From IMG/VR virus record IMGVR_UViG_3300033141_003443, positions 1 to 64,000 of that record: a stretch of 64,000 nt of DNA, one strand, 5' to 3'. The stretch comes from a virus. Made by a program: the position numbers and the translations under genes. Below, piece by piece: positions 40,672-49,177 of this stretch. The notes beneath the pieces were generated by a model. The model searched no databases. It was not told the DNA's origin and saw only the letters and a list, made by a program, of their open reading frames with translations. The stretch's first letter is position 1. Each line of letters begins with the position of its first letter.

Positions 40672-42102
40672 TTATTCCCCTATTTTATGAAGTTCAACAT
40701 AATGTACTTGGTCTTGTGTTTTTAAAACATCCTTATGTGTTACCATGATTACCTGTTTAAGAAAACCCATGTCCATAAAATTTTCAAATAAAGATAATAC
40801 TTTTAAACAATTATCATCGTCAACCTTTTCCAAACCCTCATCAATTAGCATGAAATCAATACAAGTATTACACAACTGTTTAAAGATTACCATAATACCT
40901 AAACGAAAACATAGATTAACTAATACCCTCTCCGAGCCTGATAAATCCCCCATTTCTAAAATTTTATCTCCTCTATGAATAAAAGGCTTAAAGTCTGGCC
41001 TGTTAGATTCCGGGCGTTCTGTTCTAATGTCTACAATAGTGTCAGGAAAAATAATACTCAATAGTTGATTCGCTGTTTGTGTTATTACAGGAATATAGGT
41101 CTTTAATAAATACGAAGGAAAACCCTTGGGATCAAAAATCGGGATAAGCTGTTCTAGCTCTTTCAGCCGAACTTTGTTAACTGTAGGCTGCTGTTTAGCC
41201 CTCTCCTGTAGAATAACTAATATCCTTCGGGCCCGATTAATCTTAGAGTCGATTTTACCCATAATTTTATTGCATTTGGTCGACTTAATCCCAACCTCTT
41301 TTTGTTTTTTTGTTAAAATTGCCTCTTGTTGCTGTATAGCCTTGAAAACAGTTTTGACTCTTTTTAATCCGGCCTCAATATGCTTCTTATCATAGGGTCG
41401 AGCACACTCAGAACACTTCCCCGATTTGAGTAAAGCAAATTCTTTTTTTAGGCCCTGTTTTTTAAATGAGTATTCTGATTCCTTCTTAGAAATCTGATTT
41501 AAAATGCTTCGTATTTTGTTGTCGATAATTTCATATTTTTCTAAATTCTTCTTATACCCAGAACAAAGACCCTTGACTTTAACAAAACGCTTTTTAATTA
41601 AGGGGAGATTAACGGCTTTTATCTCGACATTCACGGCACTCAGTCCCGCATACTCTACTTTAAGTCTTTGATAAATCGTTGAATATTTGTCCAAGTTAAA
41701 AATAGAAATTAAAAATTGTCTCAAGTAAGTCGGATCAAATAAGCTTTTTTGTTCATGTGAGGAGATATAAAAAATACTCAGGAACTCCTGATAATTTAAG
41801 TGTAAGAAATTCTCCAATTCTAATTTTTTTATTCCACTTAAAACGGAACCGCTATTTGTACGACTTCTGGATACATTGAATTCAGTTAAAGATAAGTCTA
41901 CTGTGGCTTTATTTGAGTCAAAATTAATGATTTTTTCCAGTTTAGAATTCTGTGTTTTTCCGTGAAGCCCAAAACAAATACCTTCCATAATATGAGTCTT
42001 GCCCGTCCTATTGGCCCCAATGAGGGCATTAATGCCCGGCTGGAAATTAATCTCTAAAGATTTGTGTATTCCGAAACTATCAAGATTTATTTTCTTTAGC
42101 AT
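40672..42102 (-). CDS. SbcC/gp46-like ATPase of recombination nuclease
   Basis: 476 residues. N-terminal Walker A GANRTGKT (29-36); Q-loop region; coiled coils around a zinc hook CSEC (about 229-232); C-terminal signature DLSGSERVLVNLCFRLG and Walker B FMLIDEGLEKVD. This is the SMC-like partner of the nuclease encoded at 44108. It would process DNA ends for recombination-driven replication. Confidence 0.85.
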   Translation of the reverse strand: MLKKINLDSFGIHKSLEINFQPGINALIGANRTGKTHIMEGICFGLHGKTQNSKLEKIINFDSNKATVDLSLTEFNVSRSRTNSGSVLSGIKKLELENFLHLNYQEFLSIFYISSHEQKSLFDPTYLRQFLISIFNLDKYSTIYQRLKVEYAGLSAVNVEIKAVNLPLIKKRFVKVKGLCSGYKKNLEKYEIIDNKIRSILNQISKKESEYSFKKQGLKKEFALLKSGKCSECARPYDKKHIEAGLKRVKTVFKAIQQQEAILTKKQKEVGIKSTKCNKIMGKIDSKINRARRILVILQERAKQQPTVNKVRLKELEQLIPIFDPKGFPSYLLKTYIPVITQTANQLLSIIFPDTIVDIRTERPESNRPDFKPFIHRGDKILEMGDLSGSERVLVNLCFRLGIMVIFKQLCNTCIDFMLIDEGLEKVDDDNCLKVLSLFENFMDMGFLKQVIMVTHKDVLKTQDQVHYVELHKIGE

Positions 42103-42421
42103 TTTTACTCCAATAAATGGGATAATATTTTTTGAATAAAAGGTCTGTTATTTTAATAACCTGTAGTTCGTCTTTATAACGATTATCTTTGTATCTCCAA
42201 TAAAGCATCCAATGAACCAGTTCATGTAATAAAACTTTGACAAATTTTTCTCTATCTTCAATATAGTCTTGCCATAAGATTATTGTGCTACTTTTTATAC
42301 AGATAGCACCGGGTCTCTTCTTATAATGTCTATCAGCCAACTTAACCCACAATGTTGGGAGCTTTAATTTTCCACACCAAAAATTAATAAAATCCTGAGC
42401 TTTATAACAATATTTATACAT
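42080..42421 (-). CDS. Small HExxH metallopeptidase-like protein
   Basis: 113 residues. LLHELVHWMLYW (H66, E67, H70) followed by RYKDELQVIKI gives a compact gluzincin-like core. It overlaps the SbcC-like gene by 23 nt. Second small HExxH protein in the window; possibly also acting on DNA-bound proteins. Confidence 0.6.
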   Translation of the reverse strand: MYKYCYKAQDFINFWCGKLKLPTLWVKLADRHYKKRPGAICIKSSTIILWQDYIEDREKFVKVLLHELVHWMLYWRYKDNRYKDELQVIKITDLLFKKYYPIYWSKNAKENKS

Positions 42422-43049
42422 CTTTGATTAACCCGGATAATGCGAGAAGAAAAGCGTCTGCAAGATTGTCATCATCAATTGATAAATCAAACTTATCCTC
42501 CACAAAGTTAATAATCTGAGCCTTTAATTTTAGTGGTTTCCTATCCCAAACTTTTTTTCTTTTAAGCTCGTCTTTAACAATAATATTTTCATAGTGAAAC
42601 TTACCCATGTCTGCGATAAAACCTATCTTCTTTCTTACAGATGTTGGCTGTATCGGATCGGGGGCCTCATCTGCCCACTTATTAAATATGAAGAAAGATA
42701 CCGTTGCGTATTTTGCTAAAACCTTTGTTGTCCAAACAGACATACCAAAATAACAATCTTCAATAATTAAACGCTTAACTAAAGTCTTTGAGAACTCGGG
42801 AAGAATTTTACGAATCTCTCGACATTTTTGAAGATATTCAATAAGCTTTACGTGGAGCTTTCCTTTACTAACCCCCTTTATATCAATACTATAAAAGTTT
42901 TCGACATAAAGTTTGTTCTTTGTTGTCCGGATAAGACAGATACCCGTCCGTTTCTGGGCGCCATCAATTCCCAGACTCAGTGTATTAGATCTGATTTCTT
43001 TGTTTAATATATCACAGACTTCTGAAATGTCAATAATTTTTTCAGCCAT
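42414..43049 (-). CDS. RuvC-like Holliday-junction resolvase
   Basis: 211 residues. RNase H-like fold: LSLGIDGAQKRTGICLI (first Asp), KRLIIEDCYFGM (Glu), and SIDDDNLADAFLLAL (C-terminal Asp pair). RuvC-type enzymes cut four-way junctions made during replication or recombination before packaging. Overlaps the HExxH gene by 8 nt. Confidence 0.75.
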   Translation of the reverse strand: MAEKIIDISEVCDILNKEIRSNTLSLGIDGAQKRTGICLIRTTKNKLYVENFYSIDIKGVSKGKLHVKLIEYLQKCREIRKILPEFSKTLVKRLIIEDCYFGMSVWTTKVLAKYATVSFFIFNKWADEAPDPIQPTSVRKKIGFIADMGKFHYENIIVKDELKRKKVWDRKPLKLKAQIINFVEDKFDLSIDDDNLADAFLLALSGLIKDV

Positions 43050-43061
43050 AGTAATCCTTAA

Positions 43062-43661
43062 TTAACCCCACTGTTCTGCCATAGCGTCAGCAATTCCTTG
43101 AAATGTTAAACTCCGCTTTTTCCAACCACCATAAAGCACAGGTAATTTAGAGGGCGTTCTTGTTCCGTCCTTTTTCTTTCCACCCCGGGTACTCCCACTA
43201 TGCCAACTTGCAATAGGCTTAACAACATTTGATGGGATTAGTGTATTTAATCCTTTAAGCCATAAACAAGTTCTTTTGCGATAAGGATCACCAAATTCAA
43301 ATGGGTTTATTATTTGTTGTGGTTTTTTCCAAACTGTTGAAAGTATACCAACGGGATTCTCTAAACAAACTTTTTGTATATTTGAATAGAATAAGGCCTT
43401 TACAAAATTAATCGCTGTTTCTTGACGACCATCTTTTTGTTTTTCGGGCCAATAAACAGCCCCACTACTTGAAAGATGCGTACACGGAGGAAAAGCTAGC
43501 ATCAAATCCCAACCATTATTTAGAATACTGATAACGTCGCCCTGAATATGCTTTCCAGATATTTCTGTTGGAAGTATATCACAACTCCAAGTGTCATGAC
43601 CCTTTTTCTTAAAGGCCGTCCTAACTCTACCTGAGTATTCACAAGCGATTAATACTTTCAT
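43062..43661 (-). CDS. Cytosine-methyltransferase-like protein
   Basis: 199 residues. VLIACEYSGRVRTAFKKKGH resembles SAM-binding motif I, AFPPCTHLSSSGAVYW carries a PC motif, and CLENPVG follows. Later segment INPFEFGDPYRKRTCLWLKG is typical of short phage C5-methyltransferase-like proteins. It lacks the full target domain, so it may act with a partner or modify another base. Confidence 0.65.
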   Translation of the reverse strand: MKVLIACEYSGRVRTAFKKKGHDTWSCDILPTEISGKHIQGDVISILNNGWDLMLAFPPCTHLSSSGAVYWPEKQKDGRQETAINFVKALFYSNIQKVCLENPVGILSTVWKKPQQIINPFEFGDPYRKRTCLWLKGLNTLIPSNVVKPIASWHSGSTRGGKKKDGTRTPSKLPVLYGGWKKRSLTFQGIADAMAEQWG

Positions 43662-43714
43662 AAATCTCCCTTTCTAAAATTTATAATAATTATAGACTTT
43701 TTCATTCGAACAAA

Positions 43715-43906
43715 TCATAATTCAATAGAGACTCCAACTTGATAACCTTTGATTACTGGAATATCATTTACCTTCTCGTTTGTAAATAAGGCTTCTATCA
43801 TAACGCCACAAACACTTAAACCTGTCTCTTGATTGAATTGTTCTACACATTTTTTGAGGGCGACCTTAAGCCCTGTTACCCGTTCCGGTAAGTCTTTTGT
43901 CAACAT
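43715..43906 (-). CDS. Hypothetical protein
   Basis: 63 residues, alpha/beta (LPERVTGLKVALKKCVEQFN, SVCGVMIEALF). Overlaps the gene upstream by 41 nt, which makes one of the two starts doubtful. No family recognised. Confidence 0.4.
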   Translation of the reverse strand: MLTKDLPERVTGLKVALKKCVEQFNQETGLSVCGVMIEALFTNEKVNDIPVIKGYQVGVSIEL

Positions 43907-44111
43907 TAGGAACTTCCTCCATTGAAATAATTTTAGGCAGAAACCTCTTTTCTCTTTTATCTGCCTTAGTACATTTCTTTCGATAATGGTCTATGATTAC
44001 AAAAAGTGTCTGACCCTCCCAATGATCAAAGGCTTTTCCACCATCAATTAAAACATCATTCACAATTTCAACTTTTGCAGATTTGTATTTCGTAGATAAA
44101 AAGGCTATCAT
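43866..44111 (-). CDS. Hypothetical protein
   Basis: 81 residues, beginning LSTKYKSAKVEIVNDVLIDG and with a basic middle (RKKCTKADKREKRFLPK). Start overlaps the SbcD-like stop (ATGA). No known motif. Confidence 0.5.
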   Translation of the reverse strand: MIAFLSTKYKSAKVEIVNDVLIDGGKAFDHWEGQTLFVIIDHYRKKCTKADKREKRFLPKIISMEEVPNVDKRLTGTGNRA

Positions 44112-45004
44112 TTTTTTAACTCCGTTTCAATTAAACCAAAAGGTACTTTTTTCTGTTTACAGAAATTTTTTAGAAGTACAGTTTGGTCTAGGTTTTCTGG
44201 AATATCTGTTTTTAGCTCTTTGATTTTAATATCTTCTTGATAGTATTCAATTTTGTAATCCTTTTTAATTTTAAAGATTACTCTATGAATCGCGCATAAA
44301 GACTCCCCATCGGAGGATGCCTTAATTTTTAAATCTATATCTGTATCTCCTGTAGCCTGTAATTCTTTTAATCCCCGGGCCTTTACCTTCCCAGCCTTAC
44401 CACTTAATTCAAGTTCGTACATTGGCCGAGAATCAATATTAATCCACTGTATTTTTCCTTTAGCAATAATCGCAATTCTTTTCTGGTCATTGATTTCAGA
44501 GAAAGTAACTTTATATAGTGAACCAACATAATTGATATTTTTAAAAGAACATTCACCACTATGAATATGCCCGAGTAGATAGATTAGTTTGGGCTCAACC
44601 TCTTTTTCACTAGCGGAAAGATGCCCATTAATATATCGTGTTCCTTTAACTTCGTAATGACCAAAAATAAAATTATTGATTTTCAGTTCTTCGTGTTGAC
44701 TAAAATCTCTACAAAGATCAATCCAGTCCTGTTCATGAATAGCCTCCGACTCAAAAGTATGCTTACCATTTCCAATAATAAAATCTAAGTTTTTAGTATG
44801 TTTTCTTAACCGATTTAAAAACCCCGCTAACATGCAGCGCTCTTCTGCTGTTGGTTTTTTATGAAAGAGGTCTCCTAGCAAAATGATTCGATTAAACTTG
44901 TGTTTTTTAATACCGGATAAAATAGACTCCTCAGCTAGTTTGATAGCCCGTTTTCTTGAAGCCTGATAGTGTAAATCACCTATAGTTAGTATTTTATCTT
45001 CCAC
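44108..45004 (-). CDS. SbcD/gp47-like nuclease subunit
   Basis: 298 residues. Calcineurin-like phosphoesterase motifs in order: TIGDLHYQ (D-x-H), ILLGDLFHKK (GD), IIGNGKHTF (GN-x-x-H; the usual GNHD is altered to GNGKH), IFGHYEVKG (GH) and LLGHIHSG (GHxH). Partner of the ATPase at 40672 for DNA end processing. The alteration at the GNH site should be checked. Confidence 0.8.
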   Translation of the reverse strand: MEDKILTIGDLHYQASRKRAIKLAEESILSGIKKHKFNRIILLGDLFHKKPTAEERCMLAGFLNRLRKHTKNLDFIIGNGKHTFESEAIHEQDWIDLCRDFSQHEELKINNFIFGHYEVKGTRYINGHLSASEKEVEPKLIYLLGHIHSGECSFKNINYVGSLYKVTFSEINDQKRIAIIAKGKIQWINIDSRPMYELELSGKAGKVKARGLKELQATGDTDIDLKIKASSDGESLCAIHRVIFKIKKDYKIEYYQEDIKIKELKTDIPENLDQTVLLKNFCKQKKVPFGLIETELKK

Positions 45005-45174
45005 GGGTAACCTCTCATCTTAACTCCACTCCATATTAATAAACGGTATAAATAACTTTTTGAGATATTTCTTGACCTTGAAATCTTAGACAGACTCAGA
45101 CCACCCGCATAATCACGGATATAATCGACTATGTGACATCTTGAACCTTTAATTATCCTTTTAACTTTCGTCAT
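44986..45174 (-). CDS. Small helix-turn-helix protein
   Basis: 62 residues from ATG 45174 (GGAG upstream within the previous gene; the upstream TTG overlaps that box). YIRDYAGGLSLSKISRSRNI SKSYLYRLL is an HTH. Basic N-terminus. Possibly a recombinase-type or regulatory DNA-binding module. Overlaps the SbcD-like gene by 19 nt. Confidence 0.55.
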   Translation of the reverse strand: MTKVKRIIKGSRCHIVDYIRDYAGGLSLSKISRSRNISKSYLYRLLIWSGVKMRGYPWKIKY

Positions 45175-45176
45175 TC

Positions 45177-45308
45177 TTAGCTCCAAAATAAAATCGAATT
45201 CAATACTGTAATGATAACTCCAATTAATTTATCTTTCAGGGTTGGGCCGGTAAAAGAAAGATAGCCGAAACTTATCAACATTGTTATGTAAGCAATACGT
45301 CTTAACAC
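45177..45308 (-). CDS. Small membrane protein (43 aa)
   Basis: GTG 45308 with GGAGG 7 nt upstream, to TAA 45177. One clear hydrophobic helix (IAYITMLISFGYLSF) and a second weaker one (LIGVIITVLNSILFW). Start overlaps the upstream stop as TAGTG. No known family. Confidence 0.5.
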   Translation of the reverse strand: MLRRIAYITMLISFGYLSFTGPTLKDKLIGVIITVLNSILFWS

Positions 45309-45610
45309 TATTCAACCTCCGATTTTTTTGTAACTTTACAAACCAGATAATATTCTGGTAAATCCAAAACTAAAACAGAGTTTTCTTTTCCCATCTCTAA
45401 AGAATCCTTGACTAATTTATTTAACATATTGGTCGTGACTCTAATTGATTGATGTTTTGTAGCCTTTAAATCAAGACAACTACTCTTATCACTGAAGTCT
45501 CCCTTAAAAGAAAGGGCCCCTGAGAGCAGGTGTTTATATAATTTGTCCTCTTTTTTATTAGCTGTTTTCTTAATTGATTCTTTTTCATTGAACCATTTAG
45601 GATAAGTCAT
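45308..45610 (-). CDS. PD-(D/E)XK-like endonuclease (Holliday junction resolvase type)
   Basis: 100 residues. LSGALSFKGDFSDKSSCLDLKATKHQSIRV: acidic Asp after G-D, then D-L-K in place of the usual E-x-K, then Ser/Ile, and a C-terminal helix. The spacing matches archaeal Hjc-like PD-(D/E)XK phage nucleases. The D-x-K variant is allowed in the family. It would cut branched DNA. Confidence 0.6.
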   Translation of the reverse strand: MTYPKWFNEKESIKKTANKKEDKLYKHLLSGALSFKGDFSDKSSCLDLKATKHQSIRVTTNMLNKLVKDSLEMGKENSVLVLDLPEYYLVCKVTKKSEVE

Positions 45611-46234
45611 TTATTCAGCCTTAGTTTTAAATACTTCTGCAAGAGTAAAAGGATAATTATTTAACTTCACGGGAAGTATGCCCCTATCCACATCAATTTT
45701 AGTTTGGATAATCGCTATTAAATTCCAAAGTAGGGCTGCATGATGATCCTCGTCTACAAGTCCTGCCTGTAATTTCCAAAGATGTCTGTTAGCGGAGTCA
45801 AAATATCTACTGACAGGTTGGCCTAATCTCCAATTATTCACATCATATTTAATGGCCCCATTTTGATAGTGTCGAGCCACGCGATTATAAGCACAATAAT
45901 AATGATTATAGGGTTGGCCTTCATCCAAAGCAATAAGATAACAGGTCAATTCAAACGCTTCATAAATTTCTTTGATATTATCTTCTCTATTTTCAACTAA
46001 TTGAGTATACTTCCATAAATGATCTTCAATAGCAAGAGATAAAGCTTTCTTATCGCTTACGAAAGTATCAATGTAGACTGTTCCTGTAAGTTTAAAATAT
46101 TCTCTTACTTTTACAAAAGGTTCACCAGCAATTAAATGCGGAGTACCCTTTCCATCGTCCGTATCGCGTTTACTGCCAGTGTCAAATGACTGACGTTTAC
46201 CCGAATCCATAACTTTGTCGAATTGCTTAACCAT
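45611..46234 (-). CDS. DUF5664-type nucleotide pyrophosphohydrolase-like protein
   Basis: 207 residues from ATG 46234 (AAGGAG upstream). ARHYQNGAIKYDVNNWRLGQ, SRYFDSANRHLWKL and DEDHHAALLWNLIAI match the DUF5664 helical domain, annotated in phages as dATP/dGTP diphosphohydrolase-like. It may shape the nucleotide pool together with the deoxynucleotidase at 46946. The N-terminus repeats KQFDKVMDSGKRQSFDTGSK. Confidence 0.7.
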   Translation of the reverse strand: MVKQFDKVMDSGKRQSFDTGSKRDTDDGKGTPHLIAGEPFVKVREYFKLTGTVYIDTFVSDKKALSLAIEDHLWKYTQLVENREDNIKEIYEAFELTCYLIALDEGQPYNHYYCAYNRVARHYQNGAIKYDVNNWRLGQPVSRYFDSANRHLWKLQAGLVDEDHHAALLWNLIAIIQTKIDVDRGILPVKLNNYPFTLAEVFKTKAE

Positions 46235-46499
46235 TGGTTTTCTCCTTTGAATTATTTTTGGTAGGTAATTCATAGGTAGAATCAATCCATGCCACGATTT
46301 CTTTTAGCCTGTTCTTCTTATGCCTCATTATTTTATGGATCAATTGAATACAGGAATCACAAACCTCATATTGAGTTCTCGGTTGAATTTGATTGTATTG
46401 TTTTTTCCCCGGTTCAAATTCTTTATCGTGAACAATAACAATTACATTTCGCCCGCGTTCAAGGATATTCGGACATAAATCGCAATAATGAACCTCCAA
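46227..46499 (-). CDS. Zinc-finger protein
   Basis: 90 residues. CDLCPNIL and CDSCIQLI, two CxxC knuckles, with helices after. Overlaps the start of the DUF5664 gene by 8 nt and contains its ribosome site. Role unknown. Confidence 0.6.
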   Translation of the reverse strand: MEVHYCDLCPNILERGRNVIVIVHDKEFEPGKKQYNQIQPRTQYEVCDSCIQLIHKIMRHKKNRLKEIVAWIDSTYELPTKNNSKEKTNG

Positions 46500-46500
46500 T

Positions 46501-46953
46501 TTAAACCCCCCTTACATATTGCCAAATAAAACCACCACAAGTTTTTTGCTGTCCATTTAATACATTATAAATATTTTGTAGACCTAAAGTTCTTTGGGCA
46601 GAAATAATACTAGGCCAACGTTTAATAAAACCTCCCATTTTACTAAATTGATCTGTCGCTTTAATACAGGCCCTGATTGAATTATCTCTTAATTCAAGAA
46701 ATCGACAATTTGAAAACTCGTAATGCCCACCGGATTCTTCTCGATCAATTGAGGGGTGAAGCATTAAATAGGCTTTATCTCTGAACCAAAGCTTCTTTAC
46801 TTGTTCTTTCGTTAATAGGAACTTGATTCCTTTTCCAGCATAGTATTTACTCCTAGGATGATTTTTAGCTCGGCATCTTTGTTTTGCTGATCTATAAGAA
46901 TTTATCCAAGGATATTTAAGCTGGTATCTTTTACAGGCCGCTTTATTATACAT
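46501..46953 (-). CDS. HNH-like homing endonuclease with NUMOD1, family A copy 3
   Basis: 150 residues. Core: RCRAKNHPRSKYYAGKGIKF, KKLWFRDKA, SIDREESGGHYEFSNCRFLE. NUMOD1 tail FSKMGGFIKRWPSIISAQRT ... QQKTCGGFIWQY. The same organisation as the copy at 37711. It overlaps the end of the HAD gene by 8 nt. Confidence 0.85.
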   Translation of the reverse strand: MYNKAACKRYQLKYPWINSYRSAKQRCRAKNHPRSKYYAGKGIKFLLTKEQVKKLWFRDKAYLMLHPSIDREESGGHYEFSNCRFLELRDNSIRACIKATDQFSKMGGFIKRWPSIISAQRTLGLQNIYNVLNGQQKTCGGFIWQYVRGV

Positions 46954-47524
46954 TTTTATACTCCGTTATTAATTGGTAAACCTCTTCCCAAGTCCCGACT
47001 CTTGGGGGAAGTACCTTAATATTTGTTGTATTAGAAAAGCATATTGTATAAATTCCTGAGTCTCTTAAACTTTGAACATTATGGGGAGTATCCTCTATAA
47101 AAATATCCACATTAATATCCATTTTACTTTTTAAAAAACATAAGTCCCAAAAAGGTATGGCTTGTTTATCTAACCAACTTGCTGTTTGTATAATTGCCTC
47201 TTTATGAAAATGTTTAATGCAGAGTCTATGCGTAACGATACGGATTCTTGTCCCCTCATCAGATAATTTTTTAAGATATTTTCGCGTGCCCGGAATCATC
47301 GGTATTGTCGTAAAAAGACTCCGTTCAGTAACAGCAAACCGATGAAAATCCTCATATTGTTTTTGATCCTTCAAGCCCCAATTAGTTAAACTAAAGGAAT
47401 CTGCTTCAGGAAGAGTATTAAGGGGTATCTCAGCCCATTCAGCGTATAACTCGCGTATTCGGCCATAAAAGTCCCCACAAACACCATCAAGGTCTACACC
47501 CAATATAAGATTTTCTTTAGACAT
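46946..47524 (-). CDS. HAD-family 5'(3')-deoxynucleotidase-like phosphatase
   Basis: 192 residues. HAD motif I LGVDLDGVCGDF, motif II IRIVTHRL (Thr), and IFIEDTPHNVQSL as the late acidic motif. NT5C-like length. It would dephosphorylate deoxynucleoside monophosphates, acting with the DeoC and DUF5664 genes in nucleotide salvage or pool control. Start overlaps the lipoprotein stop by one base. Confidence 0.75.
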   Translation of the reverse strand: MSKENLILGVDLDGVCGDFYGRIRELYAEWAEIPLNTLPEADSFSLTNWGLKDQKQYEDFHRFAVTERSLFTTIPMIPGTRKYLKKLSDEGTRIRIVTHRLCIKHFHKEAIIQTASWLDKQAIPFWDLCFLKSKMDINVDIFIEDTPHNVQSLRDSGIYTICFSNTTNIKVLPPRVGTWEEVYQLITEYKNV

Positions 47525-48048
47525 TATTTTATATTATCCTTGTTTTTGATTTTGCGTATATATTGTTTCTGCTTCTCGTCTAACTCAGAGTCCAAAGAAG
47601 TCTCTAAATCCGCTCCGCGTTTTCTAACGTTTTGAACAGCTTTAGCTACTCTTTTTAAAGTCATGGCTGCCCCACCATAAGTCCCCTCAAAAAGTCGGCC
47701 AACAATTGCACCAATAATGGTACAGGCCCCGGGAAAGAGAATACAGATGATAATTAAACCCGGGATTCCCCAGCCAAATATCATATTAAAAAAACTTTTT
47801 ACTCTCTCAACAATTGTCATACGTCTTTCAGCTTTATTATAACTTTCATCGAAACGAGAATATCCTTTAGTACAAGATTTTATATTACCATTTTCGGCCC
47901 ACTGTGCCTGACCTTTACAACTCTCCCTAAGTTTTCCCTTAACTACAGATTGTGGAACAGTATTTGGTGTATCAAAAGTCAGTCTAGGTAGTAAAGAACA
48001 GCCACTGAGTAATAAACAACTCAAAAGTATTATTATTAATTTTTTCAT
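47524..48048 (-). CDS. Lipoprotein with transmembrane segment
   Basis: 174 residues. Type II signal with lipobox LLSG-C17; soluble Cys-containing domain; then a second hydrophobic helix (IPGLIIICILFPGACTIIGA IVGRLF) around residues 95-120 and a charged C-terminal helix. Lipid-anchored phage proteins of this type may act in superinfection exclusion, in spanin-like lysis, or in protecting the envelope. Located with two exported proteases, suggesting a shared envelope task. Confidence 0.65.
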   Translation of the reverse strand: MKKLIIILLSCLLLSGCSLLPRLTFDTPNTVPQSVVKGKLRESCKGQAQWAENGNIKSCTKGYSRFDESYNKAERRMTIVERVKSFFNMIFGWGIPGLIIICILFPGACTIIGAIVGRLFEGTYGGAAMTLKRVAKAVQNVRKRGADLETSLDSELDEKQKQYIRKIKNKDNIK

Positions 48049-48060
48049 TATTTACCTTGG

Positions 48061-48282
48061 TTAAGTTAATCTTGTCAAAATGACTTCTAACTGTTTAATG
48101 TGTTCAGAATTCTCCTCTACTTCCTGTTCTAACTCGGTACGGCGTTCAACACACCTATTACGAAGCCTTAAATATTTTAAAGCCTCAGAATTCTTATATT
48201 CAATACCTTCTAAACGCATTTTTTGACAGGCTTTTTGAGATGTTATTAATTGTTGTAATTCTTCTTTTAAATTCATATCCAT
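48061..48282 (-). CDS. Coiled-coil protein (73 aa)
   Basis: Almost wholly helical with heptads (KEELQQLITSQKACQKMR, RRTELEQEVEENSEHIKQLE). Adjacent to the lipoprotein and proteases. No membrane segment. Possibly a partner or regulator of those; unproven. Confidence 0.55.
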   Translation of the reverse strand: MDMNLKEELQQLITSQKACQKMRLEGIEYKNSEALKYLRLRNRCVERRTELEQEVEENSEHIKQLEVILTRLT

Positions 48283-48434
48283 TAACCTCTTCTTAAACGA
48301 TTGTACCTTTTATCTAATTTAATCAAAAAGTCTTTAGCTTTTAACCAGTTCTCTCCCATAGAGCGAGACTTATTTTTTAACGAATAACAATGAGCTAATT
48401 TTTCCAAGGTTCTCTGTTTGAGATCAATAACCAT
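48282..48434 (-). CDS. Basic helical protein (50 aa)
   Basis: ATG 48434 to TAA 48282, the stop overlapping the next start (TAATG). LKQRTLEKLAHCYSLKNKS and KAKDFLIKLDKRYNRLRRG are helical and basic. No known family. Confidence 0.5.
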   Translation of the reverse strand: MVIDLKQRTLEKLAHCYSLKNKSRSMGENWLKAKDFLIKLDKRYNRLRRG

Positions 48435-48442
48435 GATTAGTC

Positions 48443-49177
48443 CTACTGTTTCATTACTTTAATATATGCGTCAACCTTTTTAAGGAAAACCCTTATATCA
48501 CTTACGGGTTCATAAATGCTAATATCATCAAACATTAATCTGCCCCAGAGAATCCCGACTAACTCTTTTTGGATGTTGTAAACTCCGCCGCCGGAACACC
48601 CCCGTTTGCTCTTAAATCCGGCCCAATGCCAGTCCTTTGAGGTTCTTAAAACCTTACCGATAGAATCAAATAATTTCATGGTTGGATAACCCACATGCAC
48701 TAATTCCTCTTGAAGTTTTGGATTATGTCTTGCTAAACTTACAGGAGTCTTTTCTGGGATCTTACCACGAATAATTACTAAAGAGAGGTCTTCATCCATA
48801 GGGGAGAATACTGCGCTGGCTTGAACATTTTCAATTAAAGTCTCTTCAGTCGGGCTAACACAATGTTTACAAGTAATAACGTAGGAATAATCCTTACTTT
48901 CTTTTATCAATACGCCAGAACAAAAGCCGAGACTTCGACCCAGACCAAATATACTAACAGTATACTTTTGAACTTCCTCGGAGATTTTATCTTTACGAAC
49001 TTCACTGGCAAACTCTTCTATTTCTTCCGAATCAATGACCCTCTTTTCGTCTGTAGAGCAGGTTAATTCTGGTTCTGTATTTCGCGCTTGGGCCTGAATT
49101 GAGAAAAAATTAAAACATAAATATAGCCCAGAAAACAGAAGACAGATACCTATTATACGCATTATTGATTTAATCAT
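48443..49177 (-). CDS. Exported trypsin-like serine protease
   Basis: 244 residues with an N-terminal membrane/signal segment (IIGICLLFSGLYLCFNFFSI, about residues 8-27). Chymotrypsin-fold catalytic triad: H105 in CKHCV, D130 in DEDLSLVII, and S195 in GCSGGGVYN (G-x-S-G-G). Cys86 in GFCSGVLI and Cys103/106 near His are extra cysteines. It probably works in the periplasm or on the surface. An active serine protease of this class in a phage is unusual. Overlaps the transglutaminase-like gene by 8 nt. Confidence 0.8.
   Translation of the reverse strand: MIKSIMRIIGICLLFSGLYLCFNFFSIQAQARNTEPELTCSTDEKRVIDSEEIEEFASEVRKDKISEEVQKYTVSIFGLGRSLGFCSGVLIKESKDYSYVITCKHCVSPTEETLIENVQASAVFSPMDEDLSLVIIRGKIPEKTPVSLARHNPKLQEELVHVGYPTMKLFDSIGKVLRTSKDWHWAGFKSKRGCSGGGVYNIQKELVGILWGRLMFDDISIYEPVSDIRVFLKKVDAYIKVMKQ

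Noticed and set aside
43570-43600. Additional promoter near TATACT inside the methyltransferase-like gene
   Set aside because: It lacks a TTGAC at 16-18 bp and the conserved spacer of the family.
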